Source: an uncultured Bacteroidales bacterium (GTDB lineage Bacteria > Bacteroidota > Bacteroidia > Bacteroidales > Paludibacteraceae). Taken from it: a stretch of 64,000 bases of DNA. Location: assembly GCA_944321895.1 (NCBI GenBank), contig CALUNA010000016.1:19735-83734 (forward strand). Reading direction: 5' to 3'. The notes beneath the pieces are model-generated. The model did no database searches. It saw nothing but the letters and a program-made list of their open reading frames with translations, and was not told where the DNA came from. A program made the position numbers and the translations under genes. Positions 45,340-53,127 of the stretch are shown piece after piece (position 1 is the stretch's first letter; each line of letters opens with the position of its first letter).

Positions 45340-48231
45340 ATGAAATTGAAACGCTATGTGGGGCTGTTGGCCCTTGCGCTGTTAGGCGTAAACGCCTCGG
45401 CGCAGAAAGAAGGTTTGACGCAATTCAAACTCGACAACGGTTTAACCGTTTACATGTGGGAAGACCATAACCAGGCCGATGTGAGCGGATACGTGGTTGT
45501 GCGTGCCGGCTCTATTGACGAGCCCGTGGAATATACCGGACTAGCGCACTATCTGGAACATGTCCTGTTCAAAGGCACACAGGAAATCGGTGCACTGGAC
45601 TGGGAAAAGGAAAAACCTTTGTATGAAGAAATTATCAAATTGTACGATGACTTTTCCGACTCGACCGACCCGGTTGTCCGTGAGGAACTGACAAAAAAAA
45701 TCAATGAAGTTTCCAAACAGGCTGCCCAATATGGAGCTACAGACGATTTTTCCAACTTGATTGAAGGCATGGGCGGCGAAGGCCTGAATGCTGGAACGAA
45801 TTACGACCAGACTATTTATTACAATAGTTTCCCTGCTTTCCAGATGGAAAAATGGCTGACTATCAACTCCGACCGTTTTATCAATCCGGTTTTCCGTGCA
45901 TTTCAGGCAGAATTGGAAAATGTGTTTGAAGAATACAATCTGTATCAAGATATAAATTCGGAACATACCCGGAATTTCATTTTCTCACATTTGTATGCGG
46001 GTCATCCGTATGAACGCGACATTATCGGTACTGCCGAGCACCTGAAAAACCCGCGTTTGAGCAAACTGATTGAATTCTACAACACCTGGTATGTGCCGGA
46101 AAACATGGCATTGGTGCTGGTCGGCAATTTCGACACGGAAACAACAAAACCTCTGATAGCGAAAACATTCGGCCGTTTGGAGAAAAAATCCGTTCCAGCA
46201 CGCCAGCAATGGCCAGAAACCGACTTCACGGACAACCCGAAATTCACGGCAAAACTGGGCTATTACCCGCAAATCGTATGGGGATTCAAAGGCGTGCCCA
46301 AAGGACATCCGGATGAACTGGCACTGGAAATGTGCGTCAGCCTGCTGTCAAACAGCATGAGCACCGGTCTGCTTGACAAACTGACCTTGGACGGTGATGT
46401 GCAGGGAGCTGCTGCCGTATTGGACTCGCGCCGTGACCAGGGACGCGTTCTGGTGTTCTGCGTGCCTTATTTCGATGCAAACCTGCGCACCTACGAATCC
46501 GACCGCGCAACGGAAAAAATCATCTTCCAGGAATTGGACAAATTGCGCAACGGCAATATAGAAGATTGGTTGATACAGTCTGTAAAAGATGAATATGCAC
46601 GCAGTTTTGATTTGATGTTGGAATCTTCCTATGCCAAATCGAATCTGCTGATGGAAGCGTTCACCTACAATATCGACGTGGACGAGATTCTGGGTTGGAA
46701 AGACAAAGTAATGGCCATGACCAAGGAAGACATCCAACGGGTTGCCAAACAGTATTTTGCCGCTTCGCACATGACTTTGTCCATAGAAGAAGGCACACCA
46801 AAGAAAAACAAGCTGAAGAAACCGTCCATCGACCCGCTCGATCCGCCCAAAGGCGTTGAAACAGCCTACTCGAAAATGTTGAAGGAACTGCCAATGGGAC
46901 ACATACAGGAAGTTTACAACAACTTTAATGATGTTACAGAAATCGAACTCTACGACCGCGTAAAACTGTTCTATACGGAAAACAAGGCCAACGACATTTT
47001 CTCACTGACTCTGAAATACGGTGTCGGTACGGAAAAAATGCCGAAACTGGAATATGCCACCCAGCTGATGAACACAGCCGGCATCATGCCCAGCATTGAT
47101 GCACAAACATTCCGCCGCCAGTTAGGCGAACTCGGTGCAAGCTGCAGCTATTCGGTTTCAGATGACTACTTCACCATCCAGGTTATCGGCAAGGAAGCAA
47201 ACCTGACTGAAATATGCAAACTCATAACCCAACAGATATTGCTGCCAAAACTGGACGACAAACAGCTGAACAACGTGAAAGGTTACGAAATCAGCTCACG
47301 TATGGTGGAACAGAAAGACAATGAAACACAGGCCGATGCACTGCTGGAATACGTTCTCTACAAAGACAAGTCGAGTTACATTGACCGTATGTCAATCATG
47401 GATATCATTGAAGCAGAAATCGGCACACTGACCGGCGAAATTATCCGTGCCACCGAATATGCTGTCGACATCCACTACGTCGGCCAAAAACCCGTGAACG
47501 AAGTAAAAGACATATTAATGGGCAACCTGCCAATGAAGGAAGGCGTAAAAGCCAGTGATTCACCGCTCTACAAAACCAAGGAAGTTTATGAAAATCCCAT
47601 GCTGTTCTTCCTGCCGAATTCCAACATGCAACAGGCCAAAATCTATTTCTACGTAGATGGCACGCCCTATGAGATTGCCGGTGATGTTGACCGCATGGCA
47701 TTCAACCAATACTTCTCCGGAGGTTTCAGCGGACTGGTAATGAACGAAATACGTGAAAAACGTTCCATGGCATACACCGCATACGGAGCCATGTTCACAC
47801 CTCCTGTAACCGGAAAGAAAACCTACTTCCTGGGGTACATCGGCACACAACACGACAAAGTGGCTGATGCTGTCAGTGTCTTTATGGACCTGTTGACCAA
47901 CATGCCGGATCATCCGGAACGTCTGGAAAACATACAGACTTATCTGCGCCAGTCCATGCTGACCAACAAACCGACATTCCGGACCAAAAGCCAGGTGTTT
48001 GATGCATGGCAACGCCTCGGTTACACGGACGACCCGGCACGCGTCAACAAGGAAAGTCTGGACACTCTGACCTACGAACGTATCCAGCAATACTACAACA
48101 ACTACATAAAAGGCAAACCGGTGTGCATCGTCATTATGGGCGACCCGAAACTGATTGACATGAAATCAATTTCCGCCAAATATGGCAAAGTAACCAAAAT
48201 CAACAAAGGAAAACTGTTCAGTGCCGAGTAA
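45340..48231 (+). CDS. M16 family zinc metallopeptidase (two-domain, periplasmic)
   Basis: A 963-residue insulinase-type peptidase with a signal peptide (MKLKRYVGLLALALLGVNASAQ). The inverted zinc site H70-Y-L-E73-H74 (GLAHYLEHVLFKGT) is intact, with the third ligand expected in the ENVFEEYNLYQD segment. A second, non-catalytic M16 half occupies about residues 520-950 (NEIREKRSMAYTAYGAMF is the substrate-binding R/Y element). Such clam-shell enzymes degrade peptides in the periplasm. It stands alone between the HTH gene and metY and ends in a terminator. Confidence 0.93.
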   Translation: MKLKRYVGLLALALLGVNASAQKEGLTQFKLDNGLTVYMWEDHNQADVSGYVVVRAGSIDEPVEYTGLAHYLEHVLFKGTQEIGALDWEKEKPLYEEIIKLYDDFSDSTDPVVREELTKKINEVSKQAAQYGATDDFSNLIEGMGGEGLNAGTNYDQTIYYNSFPAFQMEKWLTINSDRFINPVFRAFQAELENVFEEYNLYQDINSEHTRNFIFSHLYAGHPYERDIIGTAEHLKNPRLSKLIEFYNTWYVPENMALVLVGNFDTETTKPLIAKTFGRLEKKSVPARQQWPETDFTDNPKFTAKLGYYPQIVWGFKGVPKGHPDELALEMCVSLLSNSMSTGLLDKLTLDGDVQGAAAVLDSRRDQGRVLVFCVPYFDANLRTYESDRATEKIIFQELDKLRNGNIEDWLIQSVKDEYARSFDLMLESSYAKSNLLMEAFTYNIDVDEILGWKDKVMAMTKEDIQRVAKQYFAASHMTLSIEEGTPKKNKLKKPSIDPLDPPKGVETAYSKMLKELPMGHIQEVYNNFNDVTEIELYDRVKLFYTENKANDIFSLTLKYGVGTEKMPKLEYATQLMNTAGIMPSIDAQTFRRQLGELGASCSYSVSDDYFTIQVIGKEANLTEICKLITQQILLPKLDDKQLNNVKGYEISSRMVEQKDNETQADALLEYVLYKDKSSYIDRMSIMDIIEAEIGTLTGEIIRATEYAVDIHYVGQKPVNEVKDILMGNLPMKEGVKASDSPLYKTKEVYENPMLFFLPNSNMQQAKIYFYVDGTPYEIAGDVDRMAFNQYFSGGFSGLVMNEIREKRSMAYTAYGAMFTPPVTGKKTYFLGYIGTQHDKVADAVSVFMDLLTNMPDHPERLENIQTYLRQSMLTNKPTFRTKSQVFDAWQRLGYTDDPARVNKESLDTLTYERIQQYYNNYIKGKPVCIVIMGDPKLIDMKSISAKYGKVTKINKGKLFSAE

Positions 48232-48256
48232 AAATACTTCCGGCATAAACAAAAAG

Positions 48257-48286
48257 GCAGGATGTCGGCCACGGCATCCTGCTTTT
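48257..48286 (+). terminator. Terminator of the M16 peptidase gene
   Basis: Stem GCAGGATG/CATCCTGC (48257-48264 and 48275-48282) followed by TTTTGTTTT. The T tract overlaps the -33 element of the metY promoter. Confidence 0.8.
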
Positions 48287-48314
48287 GTTTTCCGGAAAAA
48301 TAATCGTAGCTTTG
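48284..48314 (+). promoter_or_regulatory. metY promoter
   Basis: TTTG at 48284-48287 and TAGCTTTG at 48307-48314 are separated by 19 bases, matching both Bacteroidetes sigma-factor elements. The leader to the ATG at 48369 is only about 50 bases, leaving no room for an S-adenosylmethionine riboswitch. Confidence 0.7.
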
Positions 48315-48368
48315 CATCCGCTTTGCTGTCATGGCAACGCGGAACAACAGCCATTTATACAACTACCT

Positions 48369-49649
48369 ATGAAATTACATTTTGAAACCCTGCAGATACA
48401 TGCCGGCTACACGCCGGATGCGACCAACTCGCGGCAAGTCCCGATTTATCCGACAACAGCCTATACGTTCGACAGCGCGGAACACGGCGCGAACCTGTTC
48501 AACCTGGATTTTGAAGAAGGACATTCGCCATACATCTACACCCGGCTGAACAATCCGACCAACAGCGTCTTTGAACAACGCATGGCAGCCCTGGAAGGAG
48601 GCGTGGCAGCAGTCGCAGTGGCTTCCGGACATTCCGCCCAGTTGATAACCATGCTGAATCTGCTGAAAACCGGCGACAACATCGTAACCTCGCCTTATCT
48701 GTACGGCGGAACGTACAACCAGTTTTTCGTATCGTTCAGGGAACTCGGCATAGAAGCGCGCAAAGCCGCCTCAGACTCAGCCGAAGACATGGAAAAACTG
48801 ATAGATGAAAACACAAAAGTACTCTATACGGAAAATATAGGAAACCCGTTTTTCAATGTTCCGGATTTTGAAAAAGTAGCTGCCCTGGCACAAAAATATG
48901 ACATCCCGCTTGTTGTGGACAACACGTTCGGTTGCGGGGGCTATTTGTGCCGCCCCATAGACTATGGCGCAAATATCGTCGTGGAAAGTGCCACGAAATG
49001 GATTGGCGGACACGGCAGCGTGATGGGCGGCGTCATCATCGACGGCGGAAATTACAACTGGGGCAACGGAAAATTCCCCAAATACTCCGAGCCGTCGGAA
49101 GGATATCACGGCCTGGTTTTCTGGGAAAAGTTTGGCAAAAAGGCTTTTGCCATGCGTTGCATAGCGGAAAACCTGCGCGACTTTGGACCGGCCATGAGCC
49201 CGTTCAACGCCTGGCAGATGCTGCAAGGGCTTGAAACGCTCTCGGTCCGCGTGCAGAAAATGTGCGACAACGCCATGGAACTTGCCCGTTGGCTGCAACA
49301 GAATCCACGCATCCTGTCGGTCAATTACCTCGGTCTGGAAAGCAGTCCATACCACGAACTGGCACGCAAATATCTGCGCAACGGCTTTGGCGCCGTGCTT
49401 ACATTCCGCATCAAAGGCGGTCTGGCCGATACGGTAAAAATGGTGGAAAGCCTGAAGCTGATCAGCCACGTAACCAATATCGGCGACGTGCGCACATTGA
49501 TAACGCATCCGGCCAGCACAACCCACCGCCAAATGAGCGAACAGGCGCAAATGGATGCCGGTGTCTATCCGGACATGTTGCGCTTGTCCGTCGGACTGGA
49601 ACACTTGGACGACATCAAATGGGATTTGGAACAAGCTCTTAATTTTTAA
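48369..49649 (+). CDS. metY: O-acetylhomoserine aminocarboxypropyltransferase (sulfhydrylase) MetY
   Basis: A 426-residue PLP enzyme of the Cys/Met metabolism family that joins O-acetylhomoserine with sulfide (or methanethiol) to give homocysteine or methionine. The start MKLHFETLQIHAGYTPD and TTAYTFDSAEHGANLF are typical of the O-acetylhomoserine sulfhydrylase branch. The PLP lysine is K210 in ESATKWIGGHGSVMGG. The upstream 28 residues of the longer frame overlap the promoter and are rejected. A DUF3467 gene begins six bases downstream, and cysK lies just beyond in the opposite orientation. Confidence 0.92.
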   Translation: MKLHFETLQIHAGYTPDATNSRQVPIYPTTAYTFDSAEHGANLFNLDFEEGHSPYIYTRLNNPTNSVFEQRMAALEGGVAAVAVASGHSAQLITMLNLLKTGDNIVTSPYLYGGTYNQFFVSFRELGIEARKAASDSAEDMEKLIDENTKVLYTENIGNPFFNVPDFEKVAALAQKYDIPLVVDNTFGCGGYLCRPIDYGANIVVESATKWIGGHGSVMGGVIIDGGNYNWGNGKFPKYSEPSEGYHGLVFWEKFGKKAFAMRCIAENLRDFGPAMSPFNAWQMLQGLETLSVRVQKMCDNAMELARWLQQNPRILSVNYLGLESSPYHELARKYLRNGFGAVLTFRIKGGLADTVKMVESLKLISHVTNIGDVRTLITHPASTTHRQMSEQAQMDAGVYPDMLRLSVGLEHLDDIKWDLEQALNF

Positions 49650-49655
49650 TACGTT

Positions 49656-49973
49656 ATGGAACAGAAAAAAGGAAACCAGCTCAACATAGAGCTATCGGCG
49701 GAAGTGGCGGAAGGTATCTATTCCAACCTGGCCATCATTTCACATTCCACCTCGGAATTTGTACTTGATTTTGTCCGCATCATGCCGGGAACGCCCAAGG
49801 CACATGTCAAATCGCGGATTATCCTGACACCCGAACACGCCAAACGGCTGCTGTTCGCCCTGCAGGACAATATCGTGAAATACGAACAGCAATTCGGCAA
49901 GATAAGCACGCCGGACAGCGGTTCAAACATGATTCCACCCGTTCCCATGAGTTTCGGCGGCGGGGAGGCATAA
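49656..49973 (+). CDS. DUF3467 protein
   Basis: A 105-residue protein matching DUF3467 (NIELSAEVAEGIYSNLAIISHSTSEFVLDFVRIMPG...KSRIILTPEHAKRLLFALQDNI). It is a small single-domain protein with predicted antiparallel beta strands and a helix, widespread in Bacteroidetes; the function is unknown. The last 25 residues are Pro/Gly-rich and probably disordered. Six bases separate it from metY, so it is likely in the same transcript. Confidence 0.88.
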   Translation: MEQKKGNQLNIELSAEVAEGIYSNLAIISHSTSEFVLDFVRIMPGTPKAHVKSRIILTPEHAKRLLFALQDNIVKYEQQFGKISTPDSGSNMIPPVPMSFGGGEA

Positions 49974-49989
49974 GCCTTGTATGCATACA

Positions 49990-50030
49990 AAAAAATCCGG
50001 TCTTTTACTATGTACATGACCGGATTTTTT
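49990..50030. terminator. Bidirectional terminator between the DUF3467 gene and cysK
   Basis: A 13-base-pair stem (AAAAAATCCGGTC/GACCGGATTTTTT) with a 15-base loop gives a T tract on both strands and serves both convergent units. Confidence 0.88.
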
Positions 50031-50049
50031 ATGTTCCTATTTCACTTTT

Positions 50050-50976
50050 TCAATCATAAATCCCGGTGGACAAGTACCGTTCGCCGGTGTCGGGCAGGAT
50101 TATGACGATATTTTTCCCATGGTTTTCCGGCCGGCGGGCTATTTGTGTTGCCGCCCACACGGCAGCTCCGGCCGATATGCCGACCAGCAGACCTTCCGTA
50201 TGCGCCAGTTCGCGGCTGGTTTGCATGGCGTCCGCATCCGACACGCATACAATCTCATCCACCACGGAAGCATCGTAGATTTTCGGAACAAATCCGGCAC
50301 CAATGCCCTGAATGGCGTGTTTGCCGGCCGGTTTGCCCGACAGCACGGCTGATGTAGCCGGCTCGACTGCTACCATGCGGATATTTGGATTGTGCTTTTT
50401 CAGTCCGCGACCGATACCGCTGATGGTGCCGCCCGTCCCGACACAGGCCACGACCATATCAACCTTTCCGTCCGTGTCTTCCCATATCTCCTGTGCCGTT
50501 GTTTGCTCATGTGCGAGCGGATTGGCCGGGTTCTCGAATTGTTGCAGGATTACGGCCGCAGGATTCTCGCGTTTCAATTCTTCCGCTTTCCTTATGGAAC
50601 CGCCCATGCCTTCCGCCGCCGGTGTCAGGACGATATTTGCGCCCAGGGCTTTCAGCAGGTTACGCCGCTCCAGGCTCATGCTCTCGGGCATGGTGAGTGT
50701 CAGGCGGTAACCTTTGGAGGCCGCTACAAAAGCCAGCCCGATACCGGTGTTGCCGCTGGTCGGTTCAATGATTTCGCCACCGGGTTTGAGCAAACCTTTG
50801 TTTTCCGCGTCGGCAATCATGGCAAACGCCACACGGTCTTTTATGCTCGATGCCGGATTGAAGTATTCCAATTTGGCAATCAGCGTTGCGTTTGACTTAT
50901 GTTTGCCTGCATAACCGGCCAATTCCAGCAGCGGCGTGTGTCCGATCAAATCAGTCAGATGTTTGGCTATTTTCAT
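50050..50976 (-). CDS. cysK: Cysteine synthase CysK
   Basis: A 308-residue PLP enzyme that makes cysteine from O-acetylserine and sulfide. Motifs are NPASSIKDR with PLP lysine K46, the substrate loop EPTSGNTGIGL, the phosphate-binding GTGGTISG, and LLVGISAGAAVWAA near the C-terminus. It is read leftward 23 bases after the HAD phosphatase gene, so the two probably form an operon. With metY nearby, this is a small sulfur-assimilation neighbourhood. Confidence 0.96.
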   Translation of the reverse strand: MKIAKHLTDLIGHTPLLELAGYAGKHKSNATLIAKLEYFNPASSIKDRVAFAMIADAENKGLLKPGGEIIEPTSGNTGIGLAFVAASKGYRLTLTMPESMSLERRNLLKALGANIVLTPAAEGMGGSIRKAEELKRENPAAVILQQFENPANPLAHEQTTAQEIWEDTDGKVDMVVACVGTGGTISGIGRGLKKHNPNIRMVAVEPATSAVLSGKPAGKHAIQGIGAGFVPKIYDASVVDEIVCVSDADAMQTSRELAHTEGLLVGISAGAAVWAATQIARRPENHGKNIVIILPDTGERYLSTGIYD

Positions 50977-50999
50977 GACTTGCTGTTTTTTTAATGGTT

Positions 51000-51722
51000 T
51001 TACACTATGGAGTTGCGTTGGAGTTCATCCAACAATTCGTGCATGTTTTTCAAGACAATGTCGGCACCGGCATCCTGTAAATCTTCCGGCCTCAGAATGC
51101 CCGTATTGACACCGACAGTGAACAGTTTGGCCGCGTGTCCGGACTGCACGCCCAAGGGTGCATTTTCTATGACAACACCTTCCCAAGGTTGCACACCCGC
51201 CTTTTGCAAAGCCATCAGATAAGGTTCCGGATCCGGCTTTCCGTGCCGGACATCGTGTGCCGTAACCATTTTTTCTTTCTGGAAGATACCCGGAAAAGAA
51301 TGCTCCAGTTTCCCTAACAAACTTGCCTGTCCCGAACCGGTTACGACAAAAATCTGCATTCCGGCATTTTTCAGTGCATTCAAAACCTCCGCAACCCCAG
51401 GTATTGGCTCGGGAGCACCGCCGGCATCGAACAAATCGGATTTCAGACGATAATATTTTTCCTGTTCCTCGACGGTGGATGGCCGGCCGAAAGCCTTTCG
51501 GATAAAAATGTCAATAATGCGCCGGCCGGTCTGGCCTTCGTTCAGAAAAGCATCGTATTCTGAAAACTCAATGCCTATTTGCCGCATGGTTTCCACCCAG
51601 GCTTTGGCATGGCGCGGCATGGAATTGAACAGCACGCCGTCCATGTCGAAAAAGAATGCCTTGGGCGCAAAATGCGGATATTTGTTTGCGGCAATAAACC
51701 GCGTAATGGCTTGTGCTAACAT
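51000..51722 (-). CDS. HAD-superfamily hydrolase (beta-phosphoglucomutase/phosphatase-like)
   Basis: A 240-residue cytoplasmic hydrolase. The nucleophile motif is FFFD26-M-D28-GVLFNSM, the second motif VVTGSGQASLL, and the third GKPDPEPYLMALQ then VIENAPLGVQSGHAA. A helical cap lies between motifs 1 and 2, as in the beta-phosphoglucomutase subgroup. The ATG at 51722 is chosen; the longer frame uses a TTG inside the promoter. It likely dephosphorylates a sugar phosphate or related metabolite. It stands first in a short leftward unit with cysK. Confidence 0.9.
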   Translation of the reverse strand: MLAQAITRFIAANKYPHFAPKAFFFDMDGVLFNSMPRHAKAWVETMRQIGIEFSEYDAFLNEGQTGRRIIDIFIRKAFGRPSTVEEQEKYYRLKSDLFDAGGAPEPIPGVAEVLNALKNAGMQIFVVTGSGQASLLGKLEHSFPGIFQKEKMVTAHDVRHGKPDPEPYLMALQKAGVQPWEGVVIENAPLGVQSGHAAKLFTVGVNTGILRPEDLQDAGADIVLKNMHELLDELQRNSIV

Positions 51723-51737
51723 ATGAATTTTTGTTTG

Positions 51738-51745
51738 CAAAGGTA
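51738..51745 (-). promoter_or_regulatory. -7 box of the HAD-cysK unit
   Basis: The minus strand reads TACCTTTG, 15 bases before the start codon at 51722. The divergent lipoprotein promoter lies within 60 bases. Confidence 0.55.
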
Positions 51746-51772
51746 CGGAAAAAAGTTAAAAACTTATCCTGT

Positions 51773-51804
51773 TTTGCCAGATGCTTCCGTTTTTATTATC
51801 TTTG
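51773..51804 (+). promoter_or_regulatory. Promoter of the small lipoprotein gene
   Basis: TTTG at 51773-51776 and TATCTTTG at 51797-51804 are separated by 20 bases, a good match to both Bacteroidetes promoter boxes. It is 35 bases before the ATG. Confidence 0.7.
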
Positions 51805-51839
51805 CGGCTCGATTTCAAAAACCTAAAAACCTGCTGTTT

Positions 51840-52328
51840 ATGCGTAAGTTTCTTTGGATTGTCTTTAGTTTTTCGTTGCTTTTGGCAACTTCATGCAGTT
51901 TAAATACGGAATCGCACCATACACCGCTGATACAAGTACATTCCATGGTTTCCGGCACGGATACCCTGTCTGTTTTAGGAACGGCCGATGGCTATGTCAT
52001 GGACACGATTGCCGTAGGCGATACGGTTTTATTTACCGTCAGCTTTTACAGTTACACAAATCTGCTGACCGGTTTTTCCATTGTACGCGAAGAAGAAAAA
52101 GCCGATATTGAATATAAACTCAAGGCCGATGTGGACTCGTTGCTCACGGCCGCTTCATCCGATTACGAAAAAGGCTTGTTCTACGTTCCGGCCGGCTATT
52201 GCTATGTAGGCCTGCAGTTCAACTACATCCCGAAAGAATCCGGCGAAAACGTTAATCTGCTGTTCACGGTCGATTCCGATTCCAATTATCCGCACAACGA
52301 ACTGAACATAAAAACTCCGATCCGTTAA
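51840..52328 (+). CDS. Small lipoprotein of unknown function
   Basis: A 162-residue lipoprotein. The ATG at 51840 gives MRKFLWIVFSFSLLLATSC, a typical lipobox; the longer frame begins upstream of the promoter and is rejected. The mature part is short and beta-rich (GDTVLFTVSFYSYTNLLTGFSIVREEEKADIEYKLKADVDSLL...). I recognise no domain. It is a single-gene unit convergent with mazG (eight bases between stops), with no obvious functional partner. Confidence 0.72.
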   Translation: MRKFLWIVFSFSLLLATSCSLNTESHHTPLIQVHSMVSGTDTLSVLGTADGYVMDTIAVGDTVLFTVSFYSYTNLLTGFSIVREEEKADIEYKLKADVDSLLTAASSDYEKGLFYVPAGYCYVGLQFNYIPKESGENVNLLFTVDSDSNYPHNELNIKTPIR

Positions 52329-52336
52329 TTTCCGGG

Positions 52337-53116
52337 TCAGAGTTTCTTGGCTTCCTGCCAGAGGGTTTCCATTTCGTCCAGGGTCATGTCATGCAACGAA
52401 CGTCCCTGCTCCTTGGCTTTCTGTTCTATGTAGTTGAAACGCTTGATAAACTTGCGGTTTGTGCGTTCCAGCGCATTTTCCGGATTGATATGGTACAGGC
52501 GTGCCGCATTGATAAGGCTGAACATCACGTCGCCGAACTCGGCTTCCATTTTGTCGGCATCCTTGTGCCCGACTTCCGCCTGAAATTCGCTGATTTCTTC
52601 CTTTACCTTGTCCCAGACCTGTTCGCGCTCGTCCCAGTCAAAACCGGCCGAACGGGCCTTGTCCTGAATGCGGTGTGCCTTGATTAACGCCGGCAAAGCC
52701 TCCGGAATACCGCCCAGAACGGTCTTGTTACCGCCTTTCTCCTTCAGTTTCAGGTCTTCCCAATTAGCCATAACCTGTTCGGATGTATCGGCTGCGGCCT
52801 GCCCGTAAACATGCGGATGACGATAAATCAGTTTCTCACTGAGCCGTTCACACACATCGCATATGTCAAAATCATCCGTTTCACTCCCAATCTGCGCATA
52901 AAACAGCACATGCAGCAATACATCGCCCAGCTCCTTGCAGATTTCATCCTTATCCTGCTTGATGATGGCTCCGGCCAGCTCATAGGTTTCTTCTATCGTA
53001 TTGCATCGCAGGCTCTCGAAAGTCTGTTTCCTGTCCCACGGACATTCCTTGCGCAGCCTCGCTACAATACCTAAAATACGCTCAAAGGCTGCCAGTTTTT
53101 GTTCAATCGTATGCAT
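52337..53116 (-). CDS. mazG: Nucleoside triphosphate pyrophosphohydrolase MazG
   Basis: A 259-residue all-alpha NTP pyrophosphohydrolase that hydrolyses (d)NTPs to monophosphates, a house-cleaning and stress role. Two MazG domains are visible. The first carries CPWDRKQTFESLRCNTIEETYELAGAI and KELGDVLLHVLFYAQ with acidic metal ligands; the second, after QDKARSAGFDW, carries EEISEFQAEV and EFGDVMFSLINAARLY. The ATG at 53116 is chosen as it places CPWDR near residue 26, as in homologues. topB lies 11 bases upstream, so mazG is probably its downstream partner. Confidence 0.95.
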   Translation of the reverse strand: MHTIEQKLAAFERILGIVARLRKECPWDRKQTFESLRCNTIEETYELAGAIIKQDKDEICKELGDVLLHVLFYAQIGSETDDFDICDVCERLSEKLIYRHPHVYGQAAADTSEQVMANWEDLKLKEKGGNKTVLGGIPEALPALIKAHRIQDKARSAGFDWDEREQVWDKVKEEISEFQAEVGHKDADKMEAEFGDVMFSLINAARLYHINPENALERTNRKFIKRFNYIEQKAKEQGRSLHDMTLDEMETLWQEAKKL

Positions 53117-53127
53117 ATATCTTGTTT

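Noticed and set aside
48315..48368. A methionine-related riboswitch before metY
   Set aside because: Only about 50 bases separate the -7 box from the ATG, too short for a known S-adenosylmethionine riboswitch, and no conserved core is visible.
48777..49634. A 285-codon leftward frame opposite metY
   Set aside because: It lies wholly within metY, whose PLP motifs are intact, and has no independent features.
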